Shown here: one piece after another, positions 45,831-56,949 of the stretch | How the letters are laid out: each line of letters begins with the position of its first letter | Numbering within the stretch: position 1 is the first letter of the stretch | Source: Portunus trituberculatus | Lineage: Eukaryota > Arthropoda > Malacostraca > Decapoda > Portunidae | Direction: 5' to 3' | DNA length: 64,000 nt | Assembly (NCBI RefSeq): GCF_017591435.1 | Contig: NC_059301.1 | Location: forward strand, 4,457,640-4,521,639 | Notes under the pieces: model-generated | The model's database searches: none | Told to the model about the DNA's origin: nothing | What the model saw: only the letters and a program-made list of their open reading frames with translations | Program-made: the position numbers and the translations under genes

Positions 45831-46101
45831 CAGTAATACTTCGAGATACGAATATTCCAACATACAATTTTTTTGATATACGACGAAAAATTTCATATAA
45901 TTTATGCCTCAAAATACAAAGATATTTTTAAGATACAAATAGCCATCGGTAGGTGGCGCAGCGATCACTCAGCTACCCACATCCACCCGAACATTCAGTT
46001 TGCATTGTGTATCGTTGTTCATCCTTTGTGCATGTAGTATGTGTTTGTGCTCCTCAAGTGTGTTTTTTTTCTTAAGTTTTGTGGACTCAAGACCTCGTGA
46101 T

Positions 46102-46400
46102 CATGGGTTCCAAAAGTAAAAATAAGAAGGCTGAAAAGAAGAAACTTAGAAGAATCTTGCAATGGATATGAAACACAAGATAATTGCAAAATATGAACAT
46201 GGTGTGCATATCTGTGACTTGGCCCTGTGTGCTAACACTAGTAGTAACTGTAAAGTCAAACCATTGTTGGTGTATCATTCTGAGAACCCCAGGGTCTTTA
46301 AAGCACATAAAGTGTTAAAAGAGAAACTCCAGGTCATGTGGCGTGCCAATAGTAAGACATGGGTAACTCGCCAATTCCTCCTCCGTACTACATATACAAA
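46102..46400 (+). pseudogene. Tigger-like transposase, deleted
   Basis: From ATG at 46102 the sequence reads MGSKSKNKKAEKKKLRRI and, after a frame change, MKHKIIAKYEHGVHICDLA, the first HTH of a Tigger transposase. It then jumps to a part of the DDE domain, CKVKPLLVYHSENPRVFKAH and LKEKLQVMWRANSKTWVTRQ. The residues between (second HTH and first catalytic Asp) are missing. The enzyme would bind element ends and move them to TA sites; this copy cannot. Confidence 0.75.
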
Positions 46401-46700
46401 GTTCTATCACTGCATCGGTAAGTATGAATGCAAGTTGGGAGTTTTCACTCGCGCTAACTCGGCAGGTTTGGTGAGAAACACACAAAATAGCCTGTATTCA
46501 CATACTGATTATACTTGGAAATTCAATAAATGAGTGAGTGCAAATGGTGTTCTACCCACAATGCAAAAAACCAGAAGTTTCTAGATGCTATGGTTACCAA
46601 AATATCACAGGTTGAATGAGGTGGTATCATCGGTGTTCGTGGCCTTGCGTCCGATCAGGTTTAGTGGCCTTGGCTAAAGCGATAGAAAACGGGCCCCTTG

Positions 46701-46703
<3 letters not shown>

Positions 46704-46755
<52 letters not shown>
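46704..46755 (+). repeat. (TC)n microsatellite
   Basis: A pure TC tract of about 52 bp inside the Tigger-like element. No LINE A copy is found in it. Confidence 0.9.
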
Positions 46756-46760
<5 letters not shown>

Positions 46761-46920
46761 CTCTTCTGATACCACTCTCATTCAAATGTTGTCTCCCCGC
46801 TACATGGCGAGAGACCCGAGGTGTAGAAGTAAGGCACGCAGGAGAGGTGGCGGAATTGGACACTGTGAAATCACTGTCACTACCACCATCCATCGTGGGA
46901 GTTGATGACACATTGATGTA

Positions 46921-47980
46921 CAGGCAACCCCCGCTTAACGAAGGGGTTACGTTCTTAAAAAACACTTCGTTAAGCAAAACTTCGTTAAGCAAACCGATTA
47001 TAACAAGTTTAATCTCTGATTTGAACTTCCATTGAGAGTAAGCAAAGCGAGAGTGCATCATAGTACAGTAAAATGTTTAATGAAAGTAGAAATTATGAAG
47101 TTAAACATTTAGGTAGTTTAATTTAAGTCATTATAATGTACACTAATGTATGTATGTACGTAACTTTATAATGTTGATGATCTTAACTTTATGAAGGGAG
47201 GGAGAGTGAAACGGGAAATACACTAACCGGCAACCTGTGAAATGTAAACAAAGTGCGCATCATGGTACCGCATACAAAACTTATGTGCCACATTTCCACA
47301 AGGCTTTCCATTTTATCCATTGTAGAGTCACAAGTTCAGGTGGTTCTTTTAGCTTTCAAGGCAGATGCGGTCTCACCAGCCTTCTTAATAGAGTCTGCTG
47401 ACTTGAAAATAGTAGACAGTAGATGGAGTCAAGATGGTGGCAAGCAATATTATTAGTTTTCTGGCCTCTCTCTTGTCTGTGAATAATACCCAGCTTCACT
47501 TCGAGAGTAAGACACTTCCTTCTTAGGAACGTTAGACCACATTGCAGGGCGTTTTGGTGGTAAGTTGAACTAGGGAAGATGAGCTGCTGGTGACGCTGTT
47601 ATGTTTTGACTGGGGAGTGAGTGGTGCGCGTGATCTTGATCTTGATCTTGATGGTACAGGTGACGCAGAATTTCTTCTGAGTCAGGCCTTTGTATCGGCA
47701 GCGCCTGCGTTGTCCACGAGAGGCTTGATCTTGATCTTTATTCTACAGGTGTCTCAGGATTTCTCCTGAGGCAGGCCTTAGTACCAGCAGCTCCTGGTGT
47801 ATTCAAAAGCCTGTCAGCTTGCATGATACAGTGGGGCTTTAAAATTTTGAAAAAAATTACCTGGATAAAACTTTGTTAAAGCGAGTTTGGTGTTCGTTAA
47901 ACGAACAGATGGCAGTAAAACAAAACCTTTGTTGTAGCGAAATTTCGTTGGGTGAACCTTCGTTAAACGGGGGTTGCCTG
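46921..47980 (-). mobile_element. Tigger-like element, CAGGCAACCCCCG ends, nested
   Basis: The left end CAGGCAACCCCCGCTTAACG and the complemented right end CAGGCAACCCCCGTTTAACG are inverted with TA flanks. It belongs to the same family as 26116-27035, here in the opposite orientation, and is inserted in the 45831-48394 element. The reversed HTH remnant lies at about 47280-47600 and is split. Confidence 0.88.
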
Positions 47981-48690
47981 TATAGCATATGTTTACTCCT
48001 GATGAATGTTGCCAGCTCACAAGCAAAGAAGACAGAAAATTAGCCAAAATCTAGCCCAAAAATGCCTAAATGCCTATTGACATGCCCCTAGTCTTGCGTG
48101 ATGAACGTCTATCGACTGTCCCGACTTTAGCGGGATAAGTTGTTATTTTGGGCAACATAGTACATTCATATCATGCATACAATAAACATTGTATTTATCT
48201 TATATTAAATCTATATTTGGTTGGTATTTAAAGCATGTTAATTTTTTTTTTTGGGGGGGTAAATTTGTATCACTAGAACGAATTAATTCTATTTCCATTA
48301 ATTTCTATGGGAAAAATTGATTTGATATATGATTTTTTTTTATATACAACGATCATCACAGAACTAATTAAATTTGTGTGTCGAAGTACCACTGTAGAAT
48401 GTTCTACAAAAATTGTTCTACGAGTATTAACCCTAATGTTCCGGTGATTAAACTATTTTCCAATATCCCATGACAAGTAAAAATGGTAAACCTAGAAATT
48501 GTCAGAAGACTGTTTGAATACTAATTATTATTTTCTCTTTGTTATTCTGAATACAATGATATACTTTCTAGCTAGATGTGACCTCTGAAAGTTTAGTTAT
48601 TTCCTTATCAAGGATTCCTCCTCCGCCCGCTGTGTGATCCGTCAAGCAGAAACAGCTCGGTCAGCGATGACACCGCGCAAACACACACAT

Positions 48691-48737
48691 ACTCTCTCTC
48701 TCTCTCTCTCATCTTGGAAGAGAAATTGTACACTTCC

Positions 48738-48815
<78 letters not shown>
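48691..48815. repeat. (CT)n - hairpin - (GA)n block at the 5' edge of LINE A copy 2
   Basis: A CT run (48691-48708) is followed by TTGGAAG ... CTTCCAA (12-bp loop) and then about 75 bp of GA repeat ending at 48815. The whole block is an imperfect palindrome. The LINE starts at its right edge. Confidence 0.9.
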
Positions 48816-48817
<2 letters not shown>

Positions 48818-49303
48818 CACGCGTGGTAGCTCCGTGTTTTCGTGGTGTTACAGTGGTTTAACAAAGTGCAGTGTTGTGAAAATTTCAGTGCTTGAAGTGC
48901 TAAGTGTCCTGGTGTCCATGTAAAAGTGTAAGGTGTGCTAAGCCTTGCAATAGTGTTGAAAAATCACTTGAAAAGAGTGCTTGTACCCGTGCAGTGACCG
49001 AGACCCGGGCCTGACCTGACGCGAGGCCTAAGGCAGCACACAGTTGCCAAATCTCTCCAAGGTAGTTTTTAAACAACCTGTATCTCTCTCTCCATGGCTG
49101 GTTTGGCTTGACTTGTGGGAGAGGTAGTTAGTGTCGTGTGTTTTTTGTGCGCCTGTGGGGAAGTGCTTTGTGTTCTGTGCCAGTGTTCAGTGTCTGTGTT
49201 CACGAGTGTGTTAGTGTCGTACGTGTCGTTTAGAGCCAACACTCGTTGTCGCTCCCACACCTGGCTCCACAATTCCCCAGGGAATCACTAATCCTCTCCC
49301 TCA

Positions 49304-50683
49304 ATGTCTAGCCCCGCCCATCGCCCCATAGCCAGGCGAGACTTGCCTGGCTACCAGCCACAGAATTGGTGTTGCGTTTGTGGCAAAGCAACACTTAAGA
49401 CTCAACACGTGAGCTGTGACGAGGAAACCTGCCGTAACCTTTGTCACAACAGCTGCCTTGGGGATACGCCAGTCTTCAAGTGTAGCTACACGGAACAGCT
49501 ACGACTCCAAGCAAACATCCCGGACCCCGTCACCTACATCAGCGAGGAGACTGACACACCCCCAACGCCACTACCGGACGATAGTGGGGAGAGTCAGTGG
49601 GAGGGCTTGGAGAAAGGAGAGCTAGTTTCACTAGTTGAGAAGCTCACTGAGGAAGCCTCTCAACAAAACTGTGTGATTAAGTCCCTCCAGGACGACCGAG
49701 ACTTGATCATACAGCACAGAGACGTGTTTGCTGCGGCTCTCAGAGTAGCAGACAGGCTGATAGCGTCAAAACAGCGCCAGACGCAAGTAGCCACACGCTC
49801 TCAGGCAGTCAGCGCCCACGCAGAGTCAATTGACGAACACTGGGAGGTGGTTTGTCAGGACTCTGAGAGGTGGAGGACGTGGTGGAGCTCGGATAAACCG
49901 CAACAGCTCCGGTACGCAGCTGTTTTCTCCACTTCCACCTTCCCTTCGCCTGCCCGGGAAACAACGACCGCTCCGCCTACCTCCACTGCTTCCACCGCCA
50001 CACAGAGCGACTGTGACACCTCCCCAGCGTCCACTGTCACTCCTTCTGCCACACAGAGTGACTGCTCGGTACTCACTACCACGTCTACCGCCACACGGAG
50101 CAGCAGGGACTCTTCCTCCATAAACACAGCGAACGGAGTAGATCGCGGTGCCTCTGTTCGCCCACGAACCTCTCCTCAGACCACTTCAGGAGATTGGAGA
50201 AAAAAGAAATCTAAGAGGGAAGTGCAGCAGGACGCGAGGAGGGTGTCCAGCGAAGGACTGAGGACTCACCAGGCCACCAAGCAGACACAAAAGCGAGCCA
50301 AGGCAAAAGTGTGTGAGTACTGCTCACGGAAAGGACACACTTCTGCTACTTGCCACGCCAGAACTGACGATTTACGTCAGGAGCGTCTCCTACAGCGGCT
50401 CCTTACGGTGGAAAGACACACAGCCACACCCTTCCCACCTGCAGCGCCTCAGCCCGCCCACCCCCTCACTTCATTTCAGTCCTTGCCACAACCTCGCCCA
50501 CTCCTTCCTCAGCCTGGTATCTGGAATCAGAGCCAGGGGCGGCAGTGGACCACTCCTCTTCACCAGTACCAGCAGTCGGCCGCGGACCCTAACCACCACC
50601 TCGGACTAGCAGGCCTCGCTCACTACCATCCCTCACCATGGTACAGCCAGCTTGCCCCGCCGCCAACTAAAGGTCGTCTCTAG
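49304..50683 (+). CDS. LINE A copy 2 ORF1 (PHD-like and CCHC domains)
   Basis: The frame is intact for 459 codons. Residues about 23-65 form a Cys/His-rich PHD/RING-like domain (CCVCGKATLKTQHVSC, then CRNLCHNSC). A Leu/Glu-rich helix follows at about 98-135 (LVSLVEKLTEEASQQNCVIK). Ser/Thr-rich low-complexity sequence covers about 200-285. A basic segment (WRKKKSKREVQ) precedes a single CCHC knuckle, CEYCSRKGHTSATC (about 338-351), and a Pro/Gln-rich tail ends the protein. ORF1 proteins of this sort coat element RNA in the cytoplasm. ATG at 49304 follows a 490-bp leader. The stop at 50681-50683 overlaps the ORF2 frame by at least 30 nt. No stop or shift is seen, so this copy was either inserted recently or its ORF1 is preserved by chance. 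Confidence 0.85.
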   Translation: MSSPAHRPIARRDLPGYQPQNWCCVCGKATLKTQHVSCDEETCRNLCHNSCLGDTPVFKCSYTEQLRLQANIPDPVTYISEETDTPPTPLPDDSGESQWEGLEKGELVSLVEKLTEEASQQNCVIKSLQDDRDLIIQHRDVFAAALRVADRLIASKQRQTQVATRSQAVSAHAESIDEHWEVVCQDSERWRTWWSSDKPQQLRYAAVFSTSTFPSPARETTTAPPTSTASTATQSDCDTSPASTVTPSATQSDCSVLTTTSTATRSSRDSSSINTANGVDRGASVRPRTSPQTTSGDWRKKKSKREVQQDARRVSSEGLRTHQATKQTQKRAKAKVCEYCSRKGHTSATCHARTDDLRQERLLQRLLTVERHTATPFPPAAPQPAHPLTSFQSLPQPRPLLPQPGIWNQSQGRQWTTPLHQYQQSAADPNHHLGLAGLAHYHPSPWYSQLAPPPTKGRL

Positions 50684-53485
50684 CAACGTCCGTGGTCTCC
50701 GGACTAACCTTGCAGACTTATACCACAACTGTGTGCAACGACACAATGCAGACGTTGTTGTGGTGACCGAGACATGGCTGAACAGTGAGGTGGAGCCCAC
50801 GTATGGCAGGATGCAGGGCTTCACCCACTGGGTGAGGAGGGACCGACAGGAGCGAACAGGAGGTGGAGTGGCTGTCTGCTTCAAGGAAGGAATGCAGGCC
50901 CAGCTACTCGACATAGACACGCCTCCACTGATGGAGATGATGTACTTCCGAGTAATGCTGGCAGACCGCTCAGCCCTCCTGCTGTGTGCCCTGTATCGCC
51001 CCCCGCGACAAGGGCCTGACTCACTCCTGTACCTGACTGAGACCTTAGACAACCTGATGATGGCACACAGCTGCAGCCACGTGCTGATTGTGGGGGATCT
51101 CAATCACCACCTGGAAAGAGACGCCTACGAGAATCTCCTGGAGGTGCAGGGTCTGACAGATCATGTCACCTTCCCCACACATGAACGAGGAGGGACATTA
51201 GACCCTGTCATCTCAGACTACCAGGAAGACAAGCTTCAGTGTCATCAGCTGGGGCTCGTGGGCAGCTCTGACCATCACGCTGTACTGACACAGCTGGAAG
51301 TGGGCGTGGCTCAGGACGAGGCCACCACCCGCACCATCTGGCTGTGGAACAAAGCAGACTGGGCTTCCCTGCGCCGCGACCTGACCCACACCCCATGGGC
51401 CACTCTGCTACAGGGAGGAGCAGAGAGTGAAGCACTTGCACTCACCTCTCACCTTCTCGCCCTCCAGAGACGCCACGTCCCACACAGGGGAATACACCAC
51501 CAGATCGACGGATCAGCCATGGTTTGGCTACCGTTGCCGTGTTGCTGCCGAGGCAAAGTATGCTGCCTGGCTCCGCTACAAGAGGAACCCGACTCGGCGC
51601 AACAAGGACCTGCACAGGGCTGCATGCAGGAGGATGGTGGTAACCAGCAAGTGGGCCTTAAAAAAGTGGGAGGAAAGCCTGCGCCGGAAACTGTGTGGCA
51701 CTGGCGTAGGAAACAAAACTTGGTGGTCTCTTGTTAAGGACAAACAAGGAACTGGCCACCAAGAATCCATCCCTCCCCTCAGCAAGCAGGACGGTACTGT
51801 CGCCACCAGCAGTAAGGAGAGGGCACAGTTGCTGGCTTCCTTGTTTGCTGGAAAAATGAAGGTCGGGAATCCACAGCAGCCACCGCCTCAGCTGGTCCAG
51901 CAATGTGAGAAGACTGTCACCATGGTGGAGGTGACGCATCAGCAGGTGAAGCGATTATTGCGGGGGCTGGACACACAGAAAGCCACCGGCCCTGATGACA
52001 TCAGCCCGCACCTGCTGAAGCGATGCTCCCAGGAACTGGCTGCCCCTCTCACCCAAGTCTTCACAACTTGTGTACGGGAAAACGTCTGGCCTTCAGTGTG
52101 GAAGGAGGCTCGAGTAGTTCCCGTACACAAAAAAAGCTCCAGGACGGACCCAAAAAAACTACAGACCCATATCCCTGTTGTCAGTGGTGGGTAAAGTGTT
52201 TGAGAGGGTCGTGGCAGAGGTGGTGTGTAGCCATCTCAAGGACAATGCCCTCCTCTCAGACCAACAGTTTGGGTTCAGACCTGGAAGGTCAACCTCCGAC
52301 CTAATGATGCTTCTCACCAGGCAGTGGCAGGACGCCCTCGACGACGGCAAGGACACTATAGTGGTTGCTTTGGACATAGCAGGAGCTTTTGATAAAGTAT
52401 GGCACAACGGATTACTAGAAAAGCTTCGTGCTAAAGGCATCCAGGGTGGCTTGCTACGACTCCTGGGAAATTACCTGCAGGACAGAAGCCTCAAGGTGGT
52501 TGTCAACGGGCAAACATCTGAGTCCCTGCCTGTGGAGGCATCAGTGCCACAGGGTTCAATTCTTGGCCCACTCCTGTGGAATATCTACGTGGATGATCTT
52601 CTCCAGCTACTGCCAGGAGTCATGGCCTATGCTGATGACTGCACCCTCTCCTATACCTATCCACGCCAGGACAGTGGGCGGGCTGCTGAGGCCATCAATC
52701 AGCAGCTACGAGTGATAAAGGAGTGGGGTGCTCGCTGGCAAGTGACATTCGCGCCGGAGAAGACACAGGCAATGGTTGTCTCTCGGTCCCCAGCCGCCAT
52801 GGCAGCAATGGCAGGAAAGTTGTCTTTTGGCGCTGCTGCTCCCACTCCAAGATGACGTCAAGATACTTGGAGTGGAGGTGGATCGAGGGCTGAGGTTTGA
52901 CAGGCATGTCAAAACCATTGCCAAGAAAGCCTCTCACAGGATCTCCGCTCTCAGAAGGATCGCCAGTTTCCTCGACAGGAAGGGAGACTGCTGCTGTACA
53001 AGGCACAGGTGCGGCCCCACCTTGAGTACGCAGCTCTCTCCTGGATGTCCTGTGCCGCCACACACAGAAGGAGACTGGACAGCATCCAACGCCGCGCCAT
53101 ACGGCTAGTAGATGCTGCACTACCACCTCACCCAGAGCCTGAGCGTCCTCTTGATTCACTGGAACACCGCAGAGACGTGGCGGCGATCGTAGTGTTCCAT
53201 AAGGCACAGGTGCAAAGAGTGCCACATCTGGCAGGGCTGCGTCATCCTCTAAGAGTCACCGCACGGAGCACGAGAACGGTGCTCAATGGTGGTGACGCCG
53301 TAGAGGTGCCGCGATCCCACGGGTGTCAGCATCAACGCACCTTCGCAGGACGCGTCTCCAGGATGTGGAACTTGTTCACGGCCGCGGTGCCTCACGTCCA
53401 GGAGATGAACACTCACAGTGTCAAACTGATGGCACATAAGTGGAGACAGACACTGCCAACTCCTCTGACACTCTTTGTGACGTGA
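50652..53485 (+). pseudogene. LINE A copy 2 ORF2 (endonuclease and RT), frameshifted
   Basis: The ORF2 frame is +1 to ORF1 and has no ATG before VVSSNVRGLRTNLADL, so initiation or reinitiation near the overlap is likely. The endonuclease is complete: VVVTETWLNSEVEPTYG, ALYRPPRQGPDSLLYL, LIVGDLNHHLERDAYENLL and GSSDHHAVL. Shifts occur near 51480-51560, 52150 (at an A-run), 52840 and 52990. RT motifs follow: QKATGPDDISPHLLKRC (51979), FGFRPGRSTSDLMMLL (52268), ALDIAGAFDKVWHNGLL (52371), VPQGSILGPLLWN (52549) and YADDCTL (52627). The C-terminal part 53009-53485 ends TPLTLFVT. Four small shifts in an otherwise clean frame suggest a young copy or assembly errors. Confidence 0.88.
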
Positions 53486-53694
53486 CACTCAGTGTAGTGC
53501 AGTGCGTGAATAGTGCTAGTGAAGTGAAACGAATAGTGCTCCATTTACATGCTGACCATCTTGTATATTATCTATTTTTAAGTCTTGTAAATATTGTAGA
53601 GAAATAGATTGTAGTACCCTTAGAATAGGTAGCACACGACAGTGTGCCTTTGGGTACATGTTCTTTTGTATAAAGTTATGTTCAAATAAAAAAA

Positions 53695-53703
<9 letters not shown>

Positions 53704-53750
<47 letters not shown>

Positions 53751-53796
53751 TCTTTCACCCCTTTTCATATCAAGTTCCAAGCAAATAACATGTAGG

Positions 53797-53886
<90 letters not shown>
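53704..53886. repeat. (GA)n, then (TC)n and (CA)n
   Basis: GA repeats at 53704-53746 abut the LINE tail. TC repeats at about 53803-53870 and a short CA run follow. Confidence 0.93.
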
Positions 53887-53887
<1 letters not shown>

Positions 53888-54126
53888 GCCCCCTTGATCG
53901 TCTTCCCAGAACACGAGAGGTACGCCTGCGTTTCCGTGAGCCACTCTGGGTTCTCAATACGATGTTTGGAGTCTGTTCTCCATCACCACTATCTCTGTCT
54001 TCTCTCTGTTCTGAGAAAACAGGTGGATCCTCTGAATCATTTTCTGAGTCTTCACTACTGCTGTCTTCGCTTTCTTCAGTTTCTTCCTCATAATCACTGT
54101 CACTGTAGTCAGGCCCAGAAGCACTG
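53887..54126 (-). pseudogene. Acidic open segment in the piggyBac-like element
   Basis: After an acceptor-like TTTATTTAG, the minus strand is open for about 80 codons: ASGPDYSDSDYEEETEESED, SSSEDSENDSEDPPVFSEQ, then a basic stretch RKRRRTSR. The frame runs into the microsatellite. It starts no ATG, so it would be an internal exon. Acidic Ser/Asp-rich N-termini are usual in piggyBac transposases, and the basic run could be a nuclear signal. No catalytic domain is left in the element. This could equally be a cellular exon captured by the element. Confidence 0.4.
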
Positions 54127-54462
54127 CTAAATAAAAATTATCTGTCTTGTTCCATAGTAAGTTATGAACTGAGACGTCCCTTCGCTCTTATCAGGGTGGT
54201 TTCGACACGGCGGGTTGCTGGGGTTGCCAAGTGTCACCCTCAGAATGGGAGAATAGCTTCGTTATCCCTAAATATACAGAGCTAGTGGCAACACTACGGG
54301 TGAAAAAAGAAGCCAGATACTTCCACTCGCCATCTGACTCGAGAAACCACGCGTGGAGCTCAAACATGAGGCGCGAAAATTCTTGATTACAGGAACGATC
54401 GCCGTCGCTACGGACGCTCTGATGCAATCGTTCATATATGATCGCCGGAACATAAGGGTTAA

Positions 54463-55456
54463 AAGTGTTCAGTTTGTCTGTTGGTTTGTTTTGTTTTTTC
54501 TTTTTCTTTTTTCCATGACTATGAAGCCAAATTTTTATAAAAAACACCATTGAGTGTAGGACACTCATAAGAGAAATTAATAAGATTATGACAAATGTGT
54601 CTTTTTGAATTAAACCAAAGGAGATAGAGTGTAGCTTACATCACATTTTTTGTAACTAAAATAGACTTTGATTAATATGCATTACTGTTGATTATGAGTT
54701 TTAACGTTCTTTGTAAATGTATAGCATCAAGCTTTACATGTGATGTGAAAGGACAGATGCGGTGAAAATGAGATACTAAAAAAAACAATGACAGGAACAA
54801 TAGTCTGATAGAGTGAGAAATAAAAAGCAAAACATATGTGTAGAATCTGGTACTAATCCTTCAATACTTACTCAGTCTAATTACATAATGGTAGATCCTT
54901 GAATGAATACACAGATTAATTGTGTGTAGAAAATAAAGAAAAATTATCACACGTTTACACAAAAATACTTAAAAGGGATCAAGAATGCTACTTCAATGCA
55001 AAGGACTAGAAACCTTTTACTCTGTTACTGATGAAAAGCAAACAAAAAGGACTGATATATTACATCAATACATATCAATTAATAGTGAAGGCAGATGCGA
55101 TGGATACAAATGTAGAGACAAGAATATTTAAACAATCAAACCATTATGCTGTGAATGTCATGTTTTAGAAAATATAACCAAAGAAAGAGAGCTTAGGGTT
55201 GAAAGATCCAAGAAGAAAGATTTCAAAAAGTAAATCAATTGATAAATTGATTAAAAAAAGCCAACTGAGATGCCACTCCATACATAAGAGAGCCAAAAGG
55301 TATTACTCATAATTATAGAAATATCTTGAAACTTCTCTCAAAAGAGTTCAAGATATTCTATATTTGATAATCTTAAAAAACTCACATGAAAATATTGTCA
55401 TAATATATTAACACAGTATGTATATTGTACACACAAACTTTACAGGTTATACTCAC
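54463..55456 (-). other. Intron of the HPDL-like gene, 5' part
   Basis: AT-rich sequence with no recognised repeat or coding frame, between the piggyBac-like element and the HPDL-like exon. Confidence 0.6.
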
Positions 55457-55587
55457 TTTTTTTCCCCTTGGCAGTCTTGTTTGTCACAGAAGACATCATC
55501 CTCTATGTCCAGTAGGATGCCTAATTCTTGAAACAGATCAATTTCATTCCCATGACCTGCTGCTTTAATGTCCTCCAGTCTTATTCC
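55457..55587 (-). CDS. HPDL: HPDL-like dioxygenase, penultimate coding exon
   Basis: The exon lies between the acceptor TGCTTATAG|GG and the donor AAAAAAA|GTGAGT. It encodes GIRLEDIKAAGHGNEIDLFQ, ELGILLDIEDDVFCDKQDCQ and GEKK. The pattern of an AAGH segment, a helix and then GILLD leading into YLLQVFT matches the segment before the last iron ligand in HPDL proteins. The exon is 131 nt, starts in phase 0 and ends in phase 2; joined to 44897 it gives an uninterrupted frame (AA|G TAC). The intron between them is about 10.6 kb. Upstream exons should lie at higher coordinates, but none was found up to 64000. Confidence 0.85.
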
Positions 55588-55802
55588 CTATAAGCACAGA
55601 TATATTTTGGTTACTGCACTGTTGATACATTTGTAAAGCTAGTTTATAAAACATGAATCTTGGATTTTTTTCATATTTCATTGGTTTTCACAATTACATA
55701 AGTGAAGAACAGTTGAAATTTAATATACACAAAATACCTGCAATCTTCAAGAAATTAAGATAACATAGTTTTGAATTTAAATAAGGCAAATAACATATAT
55801 CT
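55588..55802 (-). other. Intron of the HPDL-like gene, next upstream
   Basis: Short AT-rich stretch before a LINE D copy; nothing else was recognised. Confidence 0.5.
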
Positions 55803-56945
55803 TTGATTTCAAAACTGCCTTCCTACAGTTTATATTCTTCTCTCTGCAACTTTATCTCAAGTTTCCTTTCTGCCTGTTCTATTGCAGCCATGGTAGACAG
55901 CCACTGTTCTCCTAAGTAGATTAACAGTGGTGTTCCTCAGGGTTCTGTCCTGTCACCCATTCTCTTTCTATTATTCATTAATGATCTTCTTAACCAAACT
56001 TCTTGCCCTATCCACTCCTACGCTGATGATACCACCCTACACTTTTTCACATCTTTTCAGAGGCGACCAACCCTTCAGGAAGTCAACAGACCACATAGGG
56101 ATGCCACAGAACACCTGGCTTCTGATCTTTCTAAGATTTATGATTGGGACAGAAAAAACTTAGTAGTGTTCAGTGCCTCAAAAATTCAATTCCTCCATCT
56201 ATCAACTCAACACAACCTTCCAGACAACTATCCCCTCTTCCTTCATAGCACTCAGCTGTCCCCATCTTCTACATTGAACATCCTCAGTCTATCATTTACT
56301 CATAATCTAAACTGGAAACTTAACATCTCATCTCTTGCTAAAACAGCTTTTATGAAGTTAGGAGTTCTGCAGCGTCTCTACCAGATTTTCTTGCCTCTCC
56401 AACTGCTAATTCAGTACTAGGGCCTTATCTGTCCTTGTATGGAGTACTCTTTGCATGTTTGGGGGTCACACAGTTTTGTTAGATAGGGTGAAATCAAAAG
56501 CCTTTCGTCTCATCAACTCCTCTCCTCCGACAGACTGTCTTCAGCCTCTTTCTCACCGCCGAAATGTTGCATCTCTTGTTATCTTTTATCACTATTTTCA
56601 TGCTAACTGCTCTACTGATCTTGCTAACTGCATGCCTCCCCTCCTCCTGCATCCTCGCTGCACAAGGCTTTCTTCTTCCTCTCACCCCTATTCCATCCTA
56701 CTTTCTAATACAAGAGTTAACCAGTACTCTCAGTCATTCATATGTTTCTCTGGTAAACTCTAGAATTCCCTGCCTGCTTCTGTATTTCCATCTTCCTATG
56801 ACTTGACTTTTTTCAAGAGGAAGATTTTAAGACATTTGTCTCTGAATATTAGATAACTCACTTAACTTTAAGAGAACTGGCAACCCAGTGGACCTTTTGT
56901 TTTTTCCATTTTTTGTTACCCTATGCCCCTCCTACATACAAAAAA
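55803..56945 (+). mobile_element. LINE family D fragment
   Basis: It begins in RT just before the VVDGHC-type block, covers GVPQGSVLSP (about 55930), the catalytic YADDTTL (about 56020) and the C-terminal domain with DCLQPLSHRRNVASLVIFY and STDLANCMPP. It ends with a 3' UTR and CTCCTACATACAAAAAAG. It has several frame changes (for example near 56165 and 56420) and is 5' truncated. Confidence 0.85.
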
Positions 56946-56949
56946 GAGT

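Larger units (their letters stand above)
45831..48394 (+). mobile_element. Tigger-like element, CAGTAATACTTCGAGATACG end, in HPDL intron
   Basis: The left end CAGTAATACTTCGAGATACG and the complemented right end CAGTGGTACTTCGACACACA are inverted with TA flanks (45829-45830, 48395-48396). It contains a transposase remnant (46102-46400), a (TC)n tract (about 46704-46755) and a nested Tigger-like element (46921-47980). Confidence 0.8.
48816..53703 (+). mobile_element. LINE family A, copy 2 (near full length, in (GA)n)
   Basis: This non-LTR element of about 4.9 kb has a 5' UTR of about 490 bp, ORF1 with two Cys/His domains, an overlapping ORF2 with endonuclease and RT, a 3' UTR of about 200 bp, and a TTCAAATAAAAAAATAAAA tail. 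GA repeats flank both sides (48741-48815 and 53704-53746), as in copy 1. It is inserted in the piggyBac-like element within the HPDL-like intron, in the antisense direction to that gene. Confidence 0.92.
48431..54458 (-). mobile_element. PiggyBac-like element carrying a full LINE A, in HPDL intron
   Basis: TTAA at 48427-48430 is followed by CCCTAATGTTCCGGTGAT. TTAA at 54459-54462 is preceded by the complement of CCCTTATGTTCCGGCGATC. These inverted ends with TTAA duplications are the piggyBac signature. Without the LINE (48816-53703) and its microsatellites about 1 kb remains, including one acidic open segment at 53887-54126. Confidence 0.8.
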
